64,000 nt of DNA from an uncultured Rhodopila sp. (GTDB lineage: Bacteria; Pseudomonadota; Alphaproteobacteria; Acetobacterales; Acetobacteraceae). Of the stretch, positions 34,116-44,206 are shown one piece after another. Where the stretch lies: NCBI GenBank assembly GCA_903932145.1, contig CAIZFE010000111.1, forward strand, positions 62,001 through 126,000. The letters are read 5' to 3'. Each line of letters starts with the position of its first letter. Position 1 is the stretch's first letter. Made by a program: the position numbers and the translations under genes. Under the pieces are notes generated by a model. The model did no database searches, was not told where the DNA came from, and saw nothing but the letters and a program-made list of their open reading frames with translations.

Positions 34116-35456
34116 TCAGCCGTTGGCGACAAACTTTTCCAGCCAATGGATCGTGTAATCGCCTGACTGGAATTCCGGGTCGTTGACGATGCGCTGGTGC
34201 AGCGGAATCGTGGTCTTGATTCCTGACACTGCGAATTCGTCCAGCGCGCGCCGCATGCGGTCGATTGCCCGTTCCCGGGTCGGTGCATGCACGATCAGTT
34301 TCGCCACCAGGCTGTCGTAATACGGCGGCACGAAATACCCGGCATACAGCGCCGAATCCACCCGCACGCCGAGCCCGCCGGGAGCATGGAACGCGGTCAC
34401 ACGGCCGGGGGTGGGCATGAACGTGACCGGATCCTCGGCGGTGATGCGGCATTCGATCGCATGGCCGCTGAAGGTGATATCGCTCTGATCGTACCCCAAT
34501 CGCGCCCCGGCGGCGACGCGGATCTGTTCGCGCACCAAATCGACATCGCACAGCATTTCCGTCACCGGATGTTCCACCTGCAAGCGGGTGTTCATCTCGA
34601 TGAACGAGAACTGACCATCCTGATACAGGAACTCCAGCGTGCCGGCGTTGCGGTATCCGAGTTTCCGCAGCGCCGAAGTCGCGGTTTCACCGAGGGCCAT
34701 GCGCTGAGCCGGGCTGATCGCCGGCGATCCGGCTTCTTCCAGCAGCTTCTGGTGGCGGCGCTGCAGGCTGCAATCGCGCTCGCCGAAATGCACCACGTTG
34801 CCGTAGTTGTCTGCCATGATCTGCAGCTCGATATGGCGCGGCCGATCGAGGTACTTCTCCATATAGACGGCGTCGTTGCCGAACGCGGCACGGGACTCGG
34901 TGCGTGCGAGGCGATACGCCTCGTCGATTTCCGAGGCATCGCGTGCGACTTTCATGCCACGCCCGCCGCCGCCGGCTGCGGCCTTGATCAGCACCGGATA
35001 GCCGATTTGCGCGGCTACCGCGCGCGTGGTCTCGATGTCCGGAAGCTCACCGTCAGAACCGGGAACCAACGGAATACCGACCGCCTGCATCGCGGTTTTG
35101 GCTGCGATCTTGTCGCCCATCGTGCTGATGTGTTCGGCCGAGGGGCCGATGAAGGTCAGCCCGTGCGCGTCCACCATATCGGCGAAACCGGCGTTTTCCG
35201 ACAGGAACCCGTAGCCCGGATGGATAGCATCGGCGCCGGTGATCGCGGCGGCTGACAGGATCGCCGGGATGTTGAGATAGCTGTCCTTGGCCGGCGGTGG
35301 TCCGATGCAGACGCTTTCATCGGCCAGGCGCACGTGCATCGCCTCAGAATCGGCGGTGGAATGAACCGCGACAGTGGCTATGCCCAGTTCGCGGCAGGCG
35401 CGCTGGATACGAAGGGCGATTTCGCCGCGATTGGCGATCAGGATCTTTTTAAACAA
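34116..35456 (-). CDS. accC: Biotin carboxylase subunit of acetyl-CoA carboxylase
   Basis: 446 residues, full length. It carboxylates the biotin of AccB using ATP and bicarbonate, in the first step of fatty-acid synthesis. Visible motifs: [19 protein letters not shown] at the start, [14 protein letters not shown], the glycine-rich ATP loop [34 protein letters not shown], and the catalytic [15 protein letters not shown] segment. It begins 4 bp after accB and ends 19 bp before the cupin gene. Confidence 0.95.
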   Translation of the reverse strand: MFKKILIANRGEIALRIQRACRELGIATVAVHSTADSEAMHVRLADESVCIGPPPAKDSYLNIPAILSAAAITGADAIHPGYGFLSENAGFADMVDAHGLTFIGPSAEHISTMGDKIAAKTAMQAVGIPLVPGSDGELPDIETTRAVAAQIGYPVLIKAAAGGGGRGMKVARDASEIDEAYRLARTESRAAFGNDAVYMEKYLDRPRHIELQIMADNYGNVVHFGERDCSLQRRHQKLLEEAGSPAISPAQRMALGETATSALRKLGYRNAGTLEFLYQDGQFSFIEMNTRLQVEHPVTEMLCDVDLVREQIRVAAGARLGYDQSDITFSGHAIECRITAEDPVTFMPTPGRVTAFHAPGGLGVRVDSALYAGYFVPPYYDSLVAKLIVHAPTRERAIDRMRRALDEFAVSGIKTTIPLHQRIVNDPEFQSGDYTIHWLEKFVANG

Positions 35457-35460
35457 TCGC

Positions 35461-35907
35461 TTATTCCAGAACGATCAGGACTTCGCCGTATTCCACCGGA
35501 GCCCCCGTTTGCACCAGGATCTGGGCAACTGTGCCGGCTTTCGGGGCCTTGATTTGGTTGAATGTCTTCATCGCCTCGATCAGCAGCAAGGTCTGACCGG
35601 CACTCACCTGCTGCCCGATCGTCACGAACGCGGGCAAGCCGGGTTCCGGCGAGAGATAGGCAACGCCAACCATCGGGCTGGCGACAGCGCCGGGGTGGGA
35701 CGCCAGATCCTGCACCACCGGTGCCGCGACGGGAACAACCGGCGCGGGCGCCGCCGCGACCGGAACGACAGCCGTTGCCACGGTGCCGCCACGGACCACG
35801 CGGATGCGGCTGTCCTTGTCGGCGATTTCGATTTCGGTCAGGCCGGTTTCAACCAGAACCGCCGCCAGAGCGCGGATGGTGTCGGGATCGATAGGGATAC
35901 GGATCAA
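35461..35907 (-). CDS. accB: Biotin carboxyl carrier protein of acetyl-CoA carboxylase
   Basis: 148 residues starting at a TTG preceded by GGAGG with a 7-nt gap ([18 protein letters not shown]); no better ATG fits. N-terminal domain, a Pro/Ala/Val-rich linker (about 55-75), and the C-terminal biotinyl domain with [15 protein letters not shown] and the biotinylated Lys in IEAMKTFNQ (Thr follows Lys, where Met is more usual). Carries CO2 from AccC to the transcarboxylase. Operon with accC. Confidence 0.92.
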   Translation of the reverse strand: MIRIPIDPDTIRALAAVLVETGLTEIEIADKDSRIRVVRGGTVATAVVPVAAAPAPVVPVAAPVVQDLASHPGAVASPMVGVAYLSPEPGLPAFVTIGQQVSAGQTLLLIEAMKTFNQIKAPKAGTVAQILVQTGAPVEYGEVLIVLE

Positions 35908-36058
35908 TGTGTGTCCTCCAGGGTATCGGCCAGCACCGACTAGGTAGGCGCGCGTAGCATAGGCGGTGCGGTTGGTCCAATGGTGCAGACGGGAAAAGGT
36001 TGGGGCAGAGCCCACCCTTGCCGCCCCAACATTGCCCCGCCGCCGTCCACGCACCATA

Positions 36059-36292
36059 ATGGCGGGCATGCATAGCTCCGTGACATTGACCCTCAATGGC
36101 GAAAGCCGGGTGTTCGAAGGACCCGCCGACGGCCCGCTGTCCGTTTCCGGACTTCTGGTTGTGCTCGGCCTCGACACCAAGAAGGTCGCGGTGGAGCGGA
36201 ACGAAGAGATCGTTCCGCGCTCCCGCTACACCGAAACCTGGCTGGTGAGCGGCGATTCGCTGGAGATCGTGCATTTTATCGGTGGAGGCTGA
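36059..36292 (+). CDS. thiS: Sulfur carrier protein ThiS
   Basis: 77 residues (74 if the ATG at 36068 is used). Ubiquitin-like sulfur carrier for thiazole synthesis: [20 protein letters not shown] at the start, [15 protein letters not shown] in the middle, and a C-terminal Gly-Gly tail (VHFIGGG) on which the thiocarboxylate is formed. Its last codons contain the SD of thiG 4 bp downstream. An apparent upstream extension is poor in conserved residues. Confidence 0.9.
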   Translation: MAGMHSSVTLTLNGESRVFEGPADGPLSVSGLLVVLGLDTKKVAVERNEEIVPRSRYTETWLVSGDSLEIVHFIGGG

Positions 36293-36296
36293 GAGC

Positions 36297-37088
36297 ATGG
36301 ACGGAACAATCGCTGCCGAAGACACATGGACGGTGGCAGGACGCACCTTCCGGTCTCGGCTGATCGTTGGCACCGGACGCTATAAGGACCTGGAGGAAAC
36401 CGGCCGCGCGATCGAGGCGAGCGGCGCCGAGATCGTCACCGTGGCGGTGCGGCGGGTCAACCTGTCCGACACCGGCGCGCCGATGTTGCAGGATTACGTC
36501 GATCCGAAGAAATATACCTATCTGCCGAATACGGCCGGCTGTTTCACCGCCAAGGACGCGGTTCGCACGTTGCGTCTGGCCCGCGAAGCCGGCGGCTGGA
36601 ACCTCGTAAAGCTCGAAGTGCTCGGTCCGCCGCCCTTACTGTATCCCGACATGCAAGGCACTTTCGAAGCCGCTGAGGCGCTGATCAAGGACGGTTTCGA
36701 GGTCATGGTCTATTGCGCCGACGATCCGCTGGCGGCGCGGCGGCTACAGGATATGGGCTGCGTCGCGATCATGCCGCTGGGCGCGCCGATCGGCTCCGGC
36801 CTCGGCCTGCAAAACCCGGCGATGCTCAGCATGATCATGGAGAACGTGACGGTGCCGTTCCTGGTCGATGCTGGCGTGGGCACGGCCTCGGACGCCGCCA
36901 TCGCGATGGAGTTGGGCTGTGACGCGGTGCTGCTGAACTCGGCGATCGCCCATGCGAAGGACCCGGTGCTGATGGCTCGTGCCATGAAGGCGGCGGTGGA
37001 GGCCGGACGGTTGGCATTCAGGGCAGGGCGGATGCCGCGGCGGATGGGGGCCGATCCATCCAGTCCGTTGGCCGGGTTGATCCGGTAG
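36297..37088 (+). CDS. thiG: Thiazole synthase ThiG
   Basis: 263 residues. TIM-barrel enzyme that joins deoxyxylulose phosphate, dehydroglycine and ThiS-thiocarboxylate to make the thiamine thiazole. The start [15 protein letters not shown], the Schiff-base Lys in NLVKLEVLG, and phosphate-binding [18 protein letters not shown] and [20 protein letters not shown] are all present. A GTG at 36282 would give a longer form, but the ATG at 36297 has the better spaced GGAGG. It forms a compact thiSG pair with the preceding gene. Confidence 0.94.
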   Translation: MDGTIAAEDTWTVAGRTFRSRLIVGTGRYKDLEETGRAIEASGAEIVTVAVRRVNLSDTGAPMLQDYVDPKKYTYLPNTAGCFTAKDAVRTLRLAREAGGWNLVKLEVLGPPPLLYPDMQGTFEAAEALIKDGFEVMVYCADDPLAARRLQDMGCVAIMPLGAPIGSGLGLQNPAMLSMIMENVTVPFLVDAGVGTASDAAIAMELGCDAVLLNSAIAHAKDPVLMARAMKAAVEAGRLAFRAGRMPRRMGADPSSPLAGLIR

Positions 37089-37296
37089 CAGATTTAGGGC
37101 GCTCGCCTCGGATTGCCGAACCGCCTGACGCCCGCCTCAATTCGTTTCCGATGGTGGTTTCGGTCAATGCCTGTGTCCGGTTCGTATAGGCGCGCACCAT
37201 AGCACGCAGCCGGTCAGATTAGGTCTGGGCATAGGCCCGGGGACTGGTTAGACGGCCCCGAGCGCACTACCGTGCGATGCAATAAATTAAGGACGT

Positions 37297-37818
37297 ATGT
37301 CGATGGACCTGAAAGACCACATCCGCGGCATTCCGGATTTTCCGAAGCCCGGCATTCTGTTTTACGATATCTCGACGCTGCTGCGGGATGCCGATGCCTG
37401 GCAGGTGGCGATGGGCCGGATGGCGCGCGTGGTGCGGGCCTATATGCCCGATCTGATCGCGGGTGTCGAAAGCCGCGGCTTTCTGATCGCCGCTCCGTTG
37501 GCGTTGAAGCTGGGTTGCGGATTTATCATGATCCGCAAGCGCGGCAAACTGCCGGGTGAGACCGTCGGACTGAACTACGCCCTGGAATACGGCGAGGATC
37601 GGGTGGAGATCCAGGCAGACGCGGTGTCTCCCGGCCAGCGCGTGGTGGTGGTGGACGATTTACTGGCGACGGGCGGCACGATGGCGGCGGGTATCGCGCT
37701 GCTGCGGCAGGTTGGCGCTGTTGTTCCGGCGGCGGCGACGTTGATCGAACTGAATTTCCTGAACGGCCGTTCGCGGCTGGACGTTCCATGCGAGTCGTTG
37801 GTTTCGTACGACGATTGA
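37297..37818 (+). CDS. apt: Adenine phosphoribosyltransferase
   Basis: 173 residues, usual length. Salvages adenine with PRPP to AMP in the cytoplasm. Hallmarks: [20 protein letters not shown] at the start, [15 protein letters not shown], and the PRPP loop [17 protein letters not shown]. The ATG follows GGACGT and is preceded by AAATTAAGGA. It is isolated; a short inverted repeat ACGGAA/TTCCGT lies immediately after the stop (about 37821-37838). Confidence 0.94.
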   Translation: MSMDLKDHIRGIPDFPKPGILFYDISTLLRDADAWQVAMGRMARVVRAYMPDLIAGVESRGFLIAAPLALKLGCGFIMIRKRGKLPGETVGLNYALEYGEDRVEIQADAVSPGQRVVVVDDLLATGGTMAAGIALLRQVGAVVPAAATLIELNFLNGRSRLDVPCESLVSYDD

Positions 37819-38660
37819 TACGGAACCGGGTTTCCGTCATGGCCCGGCTGTCATGTCCGTTTACAAGGGGGCTGGGCGTAAAGAATTCACCGTCGTTTGT
37901 GCGTCTGTGTTGACCTTTACGGATGCGGGCATGCTCTGTGGATGGCAGCGCTTACCGACGACGGATCATGCTGTGATGCGCGGGTTGGTTACCGCAAGAT
38001 CATGAACGTCGTAGGCCTGCTTCTGTCCTGTCGCGGAAGTCGTGTTCCAAAATCGGGCTCGAGGATCGCTCTGACCGTGGCCCGCTCTCCGCCGCACATG
38101 CCGAACGAAGTCCCTCCGACGTCGTCACACCGACTCGGCGACAGGGAGCCATCCTGTCACGGGCCGTGCGGTTGACACTGGCGGTTCCGGTTTGTCCGGG
38201 TAGTCCCCGTAGGTTGCTCCCGCCCGCCGCCGCACGCTTTCAAATCGCCGGCGGCGTCGTGGTCGAGAGCGGCTTGTGGACCCATCCCGGCAAACCCTTT
38301 CCCGGACGCCGTGGGCTATTTGGCTGCTAGGTGGTGACGCCCGGCAGGTCCGAGGTGATGCAGGCAATGGCCCGGATGAATCCCGCCAGTTCGCGGGCGA
38401 TGGGAACCGCCACCATGGTGCGGAAGCGTTTGAACAGGCGGGTTTGCGCTTTCTAGGAGGTGTCGCGCACCGCATGCGGCACTGCCTCGACCGGGTCCAG
38501 TTTGCCGCGGGCGACCAGGGCGGGATGGCGATAGGTGTGGCCTCTGCTGGCGTGACAGCGGATACAGGAGGCCCGGGACAGCCGATCCGTCTTTGTCCAG
38601 GCCGTCTGCGTCGAAGCAACTTAAGCCTGAACAGAGCGGCCGCCGCCATATCCCCAACCT
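37819..38660. other. Gene-poor stretch with repeat piece and IS110 remnant
   Basis: 842 bases without an intact gene. It begins with a half copy of the dispersed palindrome (CGTCATGGCCCGGCTGTCATG, from 37838) and contains a decayed IS110-like C-terminus at 38327-38480. The remainder (37900-38320 and 38490-38660) shows only composition-driven open frames. Confidence 0.6.
38327..38480 (-). pseudogene. Remnant of an IS110-family transposase C-terminus
   Basis: The minus-strand frame reads VPHAVRDTS, an in-frame TAG, then KAQTRLFKRFRTMVAVPIAR and ELAGFIRAIACIT before another stop. This matches the C-terminal 'WKAQxRLCxRYRxL...VVAIARELAGFIWAIA' tail I know from IS110-type transposases, with the Trp codon mutated to TAG and an internal deletion. 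No inverted repeats or catalytic DEDD domain remain. Assigned from memory of the family pattern. Confidence 0.45.
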
Positions 38661-41174
38661 TTACAGGGTCGATGTTCGCCGCCGGCCGATCGCCTCGCGC
38701 ATCGCCGTATCCAGGTGGGCTGATTTCACTGGCTTGGTAACGAAACCATCCATGCCGGCCTGCCGGCAGGCATCCTCATCGGCGGGGCTTGCATTCGCGG
38801 TCAACCCGATCACCGGGACGCCGGCCTGACTGGCCGGCAAGGCGCGGATCATCCGCGTCGCCGTCAGACCGTCCATCTCCGGCATCATCATGTCCATCAA
38901 AACGATGTCATATCTGCGTTCGCGCACGGCTTCGACCGCGGCCCTGCCATCTGTGACGCTGACCACCTCATACCCGAGCCGCTCCAGCATCCTGGTTGCC
39001 ACGAACCGGTTTGTGTTGTTGTCTTCGGCCAGCAACACGCTTTGACGCGCGGCGTCGCCCGGCAGTTCCGGATCCGCCTCCACTGCCGCCGGGCGTTCGG
39101 GCGCGCCAACCGCGACGGCATCCGGGGCGTGGCGCAACCGCACATCGAACCGAAACGTACTGCCGACGCCGGGCATACTTTCGATGCTGATCTGTCCGTC
39201 CATCATTTCCACCAGCCGCCGGGAAATGGCCAGACCCAGGCCGCTGCCGCCGAAGCGACGCCGAATCGAACTATCGCCCTGGGTGAACTCGTTGAACAAA
39301 CGTCCCTGCGCCTCGGCGCTGATACCGATACCCGTATCGGTCACGCTGAAAGACAAGCGAATGCCGTCCTCTTCGTCCCGAACTTTCCGCAGCTCAATAT
39401 GCACCGATCCGTTGGCTGTGAACTTCAGGCCATTGCCAGCCAGATTGAGCAGGATTTGCCGCAACCGTTGCGCGTCGCCGAACATACGTCGCGGAATGTC
39501 GTCGCCGATGTCCAGCGTCATCGTCAGACCTTTCGCGGTCGCCTGGTGTCCGAGCAGCGTGACCACCTGACGGGTGACCTCGCGAATATCGAACTCGCCC
39601 TCCTCCAGCTCAAACCGGGCCGCATCCAGCGCCGAGAAATCCAGCACGTCGTTTATAATTTGCAGCAAATGCGCGCCGCTGGCACTGATGACGTTGACGT
39701 ATTCGGCGGCGGTCCCATCCAACGGTAATCCCTGTAGCAGTTCCGCGACGCCCAGGATGCCGTTCAACGGTGTGCGGATTTCATGGCTCATGACGGCAAT
39801 AAACTCCGAGCGCGCCCTGGCACCCGCCATGGCCGAATCGCGCGCCGCGGCAAGCGCCGCCTCGGTCCGCTTGCGTTCCGTCGTGTCGGTGTACGTTCGC
39901 ACCGCCCCGCCATCGGGCAGTTCATGCGTTCTCACCTCCAACGCCGTTCCGTCGCCGCGGATCCGTTCGTACATCGGGTAGGCCGGCCCGACCCCGCCCG
40001 ATTCAACGAAGCTCAGAAAGTCCGGACTGGCTTCTCCGGCTCGGCCAAATTCGTTGGTCGCAAGCTGGTAGGCCAGTATTTCCCGGAATGACGGATTGCG
40101 CTTCATCAAAGCCGGCGGCAATCTGAGAAGTTCGATCGCGCGATGATTGATGACCGGGACGTCTCCGGCCGCATCGACCATCAGGATGCCCTGAGAAATG
40201 TTCTCCAAAGTGGCGGTCAACGCGCCACGGCTTGCAAGCAAGCGCCGACGCTGACGCAGCAGCAACAGGCCGACGATGATGAACAGCGACGTGAGAACGC
40301 TGCCCGCGACCGCATATCGCATACGGTCCCGGGTGTACTGGTCCAGGACCTCGGTGGTATCGAGCGCCACGGACACCACCAGGGGATATTTGCGGAGCAC
40401 GCGGAAACTGGCAACGTGATCGGCGGCGCCTGCGTATGCGTCCGCGCGGAAGGTCCCGCTATTGCTGGCCAGCATTTGGTCGATGTTCGGATCGCGGGTT
40501 CCGATGATGTCGTTATCGACCGGTGCCCGCGACCGGACCAGGCCGTCGCGGCTGCCAACCAACTCGATCACGCCGTGGACCGACAGCGCCTCCAGAAATC
40601 GCGTCAGGTAATCCAGGCCGGCGGATACCACGACCGTTCCGGCGTAGCTTCCATCGGGCGCGATCATTTTGCGCGTGACGTTGAGGGACTTGCGTTTTGA
40701 AACCCGCCCGAGCACCGGTTGGCTGATGAACATTTCATCGACGCTGGACTCCTTCTGGACGCGAACGTGCTCCCGATCGGACAGGTCCAGGCGGCCGGTC
40801 ATCGGCAGGTTGCTTTGCACCACAATCCCGTCGCGATCGACGATGGCCGCCTGGATGATCAGGCCCGTGCCAAAACGGTGCGCATCGAACCATGATGGCA
40901 GGTCGAAGTGCGCCGGATCGCGGCTGTAGGCTTCGCGCATGTCGCGCAGCGTCTGATCGATCGTATCGAACGAGGTCAGCGTGGTCTCGCTCAGGCCGCG
41001 GGCCAGGGCGGTGGTTTCGCGCTGCGCACCGGCGATCGAATCATTATATTCCTGATGCAGGTCACCGAGCAGGAAACCCCATGTCAGCACCACAGCCGAC
41101 ACGATCAGCAGTAAATGCCAGATCCCCGCCCGGCTGAGCAGACGGGAAGCCGCGACGGTTCGCACGATCGGCAT
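38661..41174 (-). CDS. Hybrid sensor histidine kinase / response regulator
   Basis: 837 residues from the ATG at 41174, 4 bp after a tiny upstream gene. Domains: membrane segment about 17-35, periplasmic dCache-like sensor about 40-290 (DREHVRVQKESSVDEMFISQ), membrane segment about 295-320, PAS domain about 335-445, HisKA with phospho-accepting His464 (SHEIRTPLNG), HATPase with DTGIGIS and GSGLGLAISRRLVEMM, and a C-terminal receiver with phospho-Asp761 (VLMDMMMPEMDG). A CheY-like output without DNA-binding domain suggests a phosphorelay to a separate protein. The ligand is unknown. Distinct from the atypical kinase at the left edge. Confidence 0.9.
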   Translation of the reverse strand: MPIVRTVAASRLLSRAGIWHLLLIVSAVVLTWGFLLGDLHQEYNDSIAGAQRETTALARGLSETTLTSFDTIDQTLRDMREAYSRDPAHFDLPSWFDAHRFGTGLIIQAAIVDRDGIVVQSNLPMTGRLDLSDREHVRVQKESSVDEMFISQPVLGRVSKRKSLNVTRKMIAPDGSYAGTVVVSAGLDYLTRFLEALSVHGVIELVGSRDGLVRSRAPVDNDIIGTRDPNIDQMLASNSGTFRADAYAGAADHVASFRVLRKYPLVVSVALDTTEVLDQYTRDRMRYAVAGSVLTSLFIIVGLLLLRQRRRLLASRGALTATLENISQGILMVDAAGDVPVINHRAIELLRLPPALMKRNPSFREILAYQLATNEFGRAGEASPDFLSFVESGGVGPAYPMYERIRGDGTALEVRTHELPDGGAVRTYTDTTERKRTEAALAAARDSAMAGARARSEFIAVMSHEIRTPLNGILGVAELLQGLPLDGTAAEYVNVISASGAHLLQIINDVLDFSALDAARFELEEGEFDIREVTRQVVTLLGHQATAKGLTMTLDIGDDIPRRMFGDAQRLRQILLNLAGNGLKFTANGSVHIELRKVRDEEDGIRLSFSVTDTGIGISAEAQGRLFNEFTQGDSSIRRRFGGSGLGLAISRRLVEMMDGQISIESMPGVGSTFRFDVRLRHAPDAVAVGAPERPAAVEADPELPGDAARQSVLLAEDNNTNRFVATRMLERLGYEVVSVTDGRAAVEAVRERRYDIVLMDMMMPEMDGLTATRMIRALPASQAGVPVIGLTANASPADEDACRQAGMDGFVTKPVKSAHLDTAMREAIGRRRTSTL

Positions 41175-41178
41175 CGCG

Positions 41179-41310
41179 CTAGCGCCGCATCTGCCGGCAC
41201 GACAGGTAACAGCCCACACCGGCGCACGCTGCGATCAACAGCGGCATCGAGGTGGCGGCTTCCCAGATCGCAACCAGTGTTCGGGTCAAAAACTCCATCG
41301 TTGTTATCAT
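41179..41310 (-). CDS. Possible 43-aa membrane protein translated before the hybrid kinase
   Basis: Frame ATG (41310) to TAG (41179-41181), MITTMEFLTRTLVAIWEAAT then a hydrophobic stretch MPLLIAACAGVGCYLSC and a basic end RQMRR. The stop is 4 bp before the kinase ATG, consistent with coupling. The SD is weak, so this is tentative; three Cys in the membrane stretch are notable. Confidence 0.4.
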   Translation of the reverse strand: MITTMEFLTRTLVAIWEAATSMPLLIAACAGVGCYLSCRQMRR

Positions 41311-41523
41311 AGCGCGATGAACCGGTGCCGGTCGAGCCGGCATTGCCGCAAAACGCACGGTGAGTTGTGCCTGATGGCGCTTGTCGCCTGCCCGTCTGGA
41401 GTGGAAGGTTGCCCTGCACGATCCCTAACATCGGATCGTCACCCTGGTGTTTCTCGTCGCTGACGAAGCGCCGTTCCCGACGGGAATAAACCGGCACCTG
41501 AACCAGAAAAGAGGGAGAACACG

Positions 41524-42102
41524 ATGTCCGGCTCGGTTCATATTCATCCGTCGGTGGATTCGGGATTAAAGACCGCGTCCGCGAATTTCAACGGCGGCAC
41601 ATTGGTCTGCAAGTGTGCCCAAGACCCGGTCAAGATCCGGATTGAGGGACAAATCGCCTTCGACCATGCCTGCGGATGCACCAAATGCTGGAAGCCGGCC
41701 GGCTCGGATTTCTCGGTGGTGGCCGTGGTCGGGCGCGACAAGCTGCATGTGACCGAGAACGAAAACAAACTTCAGGTCGTCGATCCGTCCGCCGCCATTC
41801 AGCGCCACGCGTGCAAGGCGTGTGGTGTCCACATGTACGGCCGGATCGAGAACAAGAACCATCCGTTCTACGGGTTCGATTTCCTCCATCCCGAGTTGTT
41901 CCAGGAAACCGGCTGGGCGCCGCCGGAATTCGCCGCGTTCGTCTCGTCTGTGATCGAATCCGGCGTCAACCCCAACCGGATGGACGGCATCCGAGCGCGG
42001 TTGAGAGAGCTGAAGCTGGAACCGTATGACTGCCTGTCGCCGCCCTTGATGGATGCCATCGCGACACATGTCGCCAAAGCATCGGGCAAGCTGGCTGCAT
42101 AA
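41524..42102 (+). CDS. gfa: S-(hydroxymethyl)glutathione synthase (GFA)
   Basis: 192 residues. Speeds condensation of formaldehyde with glutathione. The two zinc sites of the family are visible: CKCAQDP and the CGCTKCW cluster, plus [30 protein letters not shown] is also characteristic. SD AGAGGGAGAACACG precedes the ATG. It points towards, and feeds, the class III alcohol dehydrogenase encoded opposite at 42390-43499. Confidence 0.92.
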   Translation: MSGSVHIHPSVDSGLKTASANFNGGTLVCKCAQDPVKIRIEGQIAFDHACGCTKCWKPAGSDFSVVAVVGRDKLHVTENENKLQVVDPSAAIQRHACKACGVHMYGRIENKNHPFYGFDFLHPELFQETGWAPPEFAAFVSSVIESGVNPNRMDGIRARLRELKLEPYDCLSPPLMDAIATHVAKASGKLAA

Positions 42103-42191
42103 CAGCGCAATCGGGCAGCGGGTTGGTCCCGCTGCCCGGCTTGTCCGCATAGGCGTCACCTTAAGCGATGGACGGGGAGGATTTGCCCATT

Positions 42192-42360
42192 CGTCATGGC
42201 CGCGCTTGGCCCGGCCGTGACGGAGAGTGGAAAGCCACGTCCGGGACAAAAATATTCTCTGCCGCCCAGTTAAGTTGACGCCTACGCGGCGTGTCGGGGC
42301 CACTCGTGCCCTGACGGTGCCGCGATAGTTGGCCCGGACAAGCCGGGCCGTGGCGATGGG
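42192..42360. repeat. Dispersed palindromic repeat, long copy
   Basis: Left end CGTCATGGCCGCGCTTGGCCC, right end GGCCCGGACAAGCCGGGCCG, with CTGACGGTGCCGCGATAG between as in the copies at 2965 and 50494. About 80 bp of extra sequence sits inside. It separates gfa from the convergent dehydrogenase gene. Confidence 0.6.
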
Positions 42361-42389
42361 GGCAAGAATTGGCAGCAAAGCGGATTGGC

Positions 42390-43499
42390 CTAATAAGCAA
42401 CGACCGCCCGGATGCTTTCTCCGCGGCGCATCAGGTCGAACCCTTCGTTGATCCGCTCGAACGGCAGGACATGGGTGATCAGGTCATCGATGTTGATCTT
42501 GCCGTCCATATACCAATCGACGATGCGCGGCACATCGGTGCGCCCGCGCGCGCCACCGAACGCGGTGCCCATCCAGACCCGGCCGGTCACAAGCTGGAAT
42601 GGCCGGGTCGAGATTTCCTGGCCGCTGCCGGCAACGCCGATAATGATGGACTTGCCCCAGCCGCGATGCGCGCACTCCAACGCCTGGCGCATGACTTTGA
42701 CATTGCCGATACATTCAAAGCTGTAGTCCGCGCCGCCCTTCGTGAGGTCCACCAGATACGGCACCAGATCACCCTGGACCTCAGAGGGGTTAACGAAATG
42801 GGTCATGCCGAATTTTTCCGCGATGTCCTTGCGCCGCGGATTCAAATCCACGCCGACGATCATCTCGGCACCCGCCAGCCGCGCCCCTTGCAGGACATTC
42901 AGGCCGATACCACCCAGCCCGAAGACGACAACGCGGGCACCCGGTTCGACCTTGGCGGTGTTGATGACCGCGCCGATCCCCGTGGTCACGCCACAGCCGA
43001 TGTAGCAAACTTTCTCAAAGGGAGCGTCCTCGCGGATTTTAGCCAGCGCGATTTCGGGCAGCACGGTAAAGTTCGAGAACGTCGAGGTGCCCATATAGTG
43101 CATCACTGGTGCGCCGTTGGACGAAAACCGGCTGGTCCCATCCGGCATCACCCCGCGCCCCTGTGTCGCTCGAATGGCGACGCACAGGTTTGTCTTGCGG
43201 CTGAGGCAGTATTCGCATTGCCGGCACTCCGGCGTGTACAGCGGGATGACGTGATCGCCTTTCTTCAACGACGTCACGCCGGCCCCAACCTCTTGCACGA
43301 TGCCGGCGCCCTCATGGCCCAGGATCGCCGGGAAAATGCCTTCCGGATCAGCGCCCGAGAGGGTGAATTCGTCCGTGTGGCAAATGCCGGTCGCCTTGAT
43401 CTCAACCAGCACCTCGCCGGCCCGGGGACCTTCCAGATCGACGGTTTCCAGACTAAGCGGCTGCCCTGCCTGACGCGCGACCGCGGCGCGGGTTTTCAT
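42390..43499 (-). CDS. adhC: S-(hydroxymethyl)glutathione dehydrogenase / class III alcohol dehydrogenase
   Basis: 369 residues. Oxidises S-hydroxymethylglutathione to S-formylglutathione with NAD+. Class III signature: [17 protein letters not shown] with the catalytic-zinc Cys, [13 protein letters not shown], structural-zinc cysteines in [15 protein letters not shown], and [20 protein letters not shown], with [16 protein letters not shown] and [12 protein letters not shown]. It follows the cytochrome c gene at 12 bp and so belongs to the methanol-oxidation cluster. The hydrolase FghA and formate dehydrogenase needed to finish the route are not in the window. Confidence 0.94.
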   Translation of the reverse strand: MKTRAAVARQAGQPLSLETVDLEGPRAGEVLVEIKATGICHTDEFTLSGADPEGIFPAILGHEGAGIVQEVGAGVTSLKKGDHVIPLYTPECRQCEYCLSRKTNLCVAIRATQGRGVMPDGTSRFSSNGAPVMHYMGTSTFSNFTVLPEIALAKIREDAPFEKVCYIGCGVTTGIGAVINTAKVEPGARVVVFGLGGIGLNVLQGARLAGAEMIVGVDLNPRRKDIAEKFGMTHFVNPSEVQGDLVPYLVDLTKGGADYSFECIGNVKVMRQALECAHRGWGKSIIIGVAGSGQEISTRPFQLVTGRVWMGTAFGGARGRTDVPRIVDWYMDGKINIDDLITHVLPFERINEGFDLMRRGESIRAVVAY

Positions 43500-43511
43500 G
43501 TGTGCCTCCCA

Positions 43512-43901
43512 TCAGTTTTTCTTGCTGCCGTCCTCGTTGAACTGTTCGAGATAGGCGATGACATCCTTGCGTTTCTGATCGTCCTTCAGCCCGGGGAAAA
43601 TCATCTTGGTATGGGGAACGACCGCCTGCGGATTGGTCAGGTATTTATCGAGTTCCTCAGGCGTCCAGACGATGCCGGAATCCTTGTTGGCGGGCGAATA
43701 CTGATAGCCCGGATAGGTCCCGGCGGTGCGGCCGACAACGCCATTCAGCACCGGCCCCACGGCGATCTTCGCACCCGGCCCGATCTGATGGCACGCCTTG
43801 CATACCAGGAAGTCTTTTTCCCCCGCTGCCGCGTCCTGGGCCATGGCAGGAGCAGCAAGAGCAATCGACAATGCAGCCGCAATAAAATATGAACGGTACA
43901 C
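43512..43901 (-). CDS. Class I c-type cytochrome (c2/c550-like)
   Basis: 129 residues from a GTG with SD GGGAGG four bases upstream. Signal peptide SYFIAAALSIALAAPAMAQ, haem-binding CKACH, and an axial Met in TKMIFPGLKDD. Soluble periplasmic electron carrier of the c2/c550 type. Lying in the methanol cluster, it probably accepts electrons from XoxG, or links it to the terminal oxidase; the specific XoxF cytochrome is the product at 46331-46846. Confidence 0.88.
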   Translation of the reverse strand: MYRSYFIAAALSIALAAPAMAQDAAAGEKDFLVCKACHQIGPGAKIAVGPVLNGVVGRTAGTYPGYQYSPANKDSGIVWTPEELDKYLTNPQAVVPHTKMIFPGLKDDQKRKDVIAYLEQFNEDGSKKN

Positions 43902-43980
43902 GAAACCTCCCTGGTGATTTTCGCCAGTCCGACTGTTTCGGACGCGGGAACCGTAAGTCAACGCCCTATCGGATGCAAGG

Positions 43981-44199
43981 TTAGGTCTTCCCGTCTTCTT
44001 GATCCGGCCAGGCGCAATGCCAGCGCGTAATGCGATAGGTTGGATGTTCCTCCGACCATTGGGCGAGATACGGCTGCGCCTGCATCATGCAGCTTTGGAG
44101 CGACCCGGAGGACTGGAACAGCACATGATAGTCCCGGCACTCACCGGGGTTCGCCAACGTGCAGGCCAGCAAAATAAGGTCGATCAGGTTCATCGCCAT
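43981..44199 (-). CDS. Small conserved cysteine-containing protein
   Basis: 72 residues from an ATG with SD AGGAAGGGT. The start MAMNLIDLILLACTLANPGE is a membrane or signal segment, and the mature part has four or so Cys (ECRDYH, QSCMMQ, HCAWP) and ends HPTYRITRWHCAWPDQED. Similar tiny proteins with a 'WxxEHPxYRIxRWxC' end occur in alphaproteobacteria without known function (recollection). It lies 7 bp after the DUF2380-like gene, within the C1 cluster. Confidence 0.65.
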   Translation of the reverse strand: MAMNLIDLILLACTLANPGECRDYHVLFQSSGSLQSCMMQAQPYLAQWSEEHPTYRITRWHCAWPDQEDGKT

Positions 44200-44206
44200 A
44201 CCCTTC

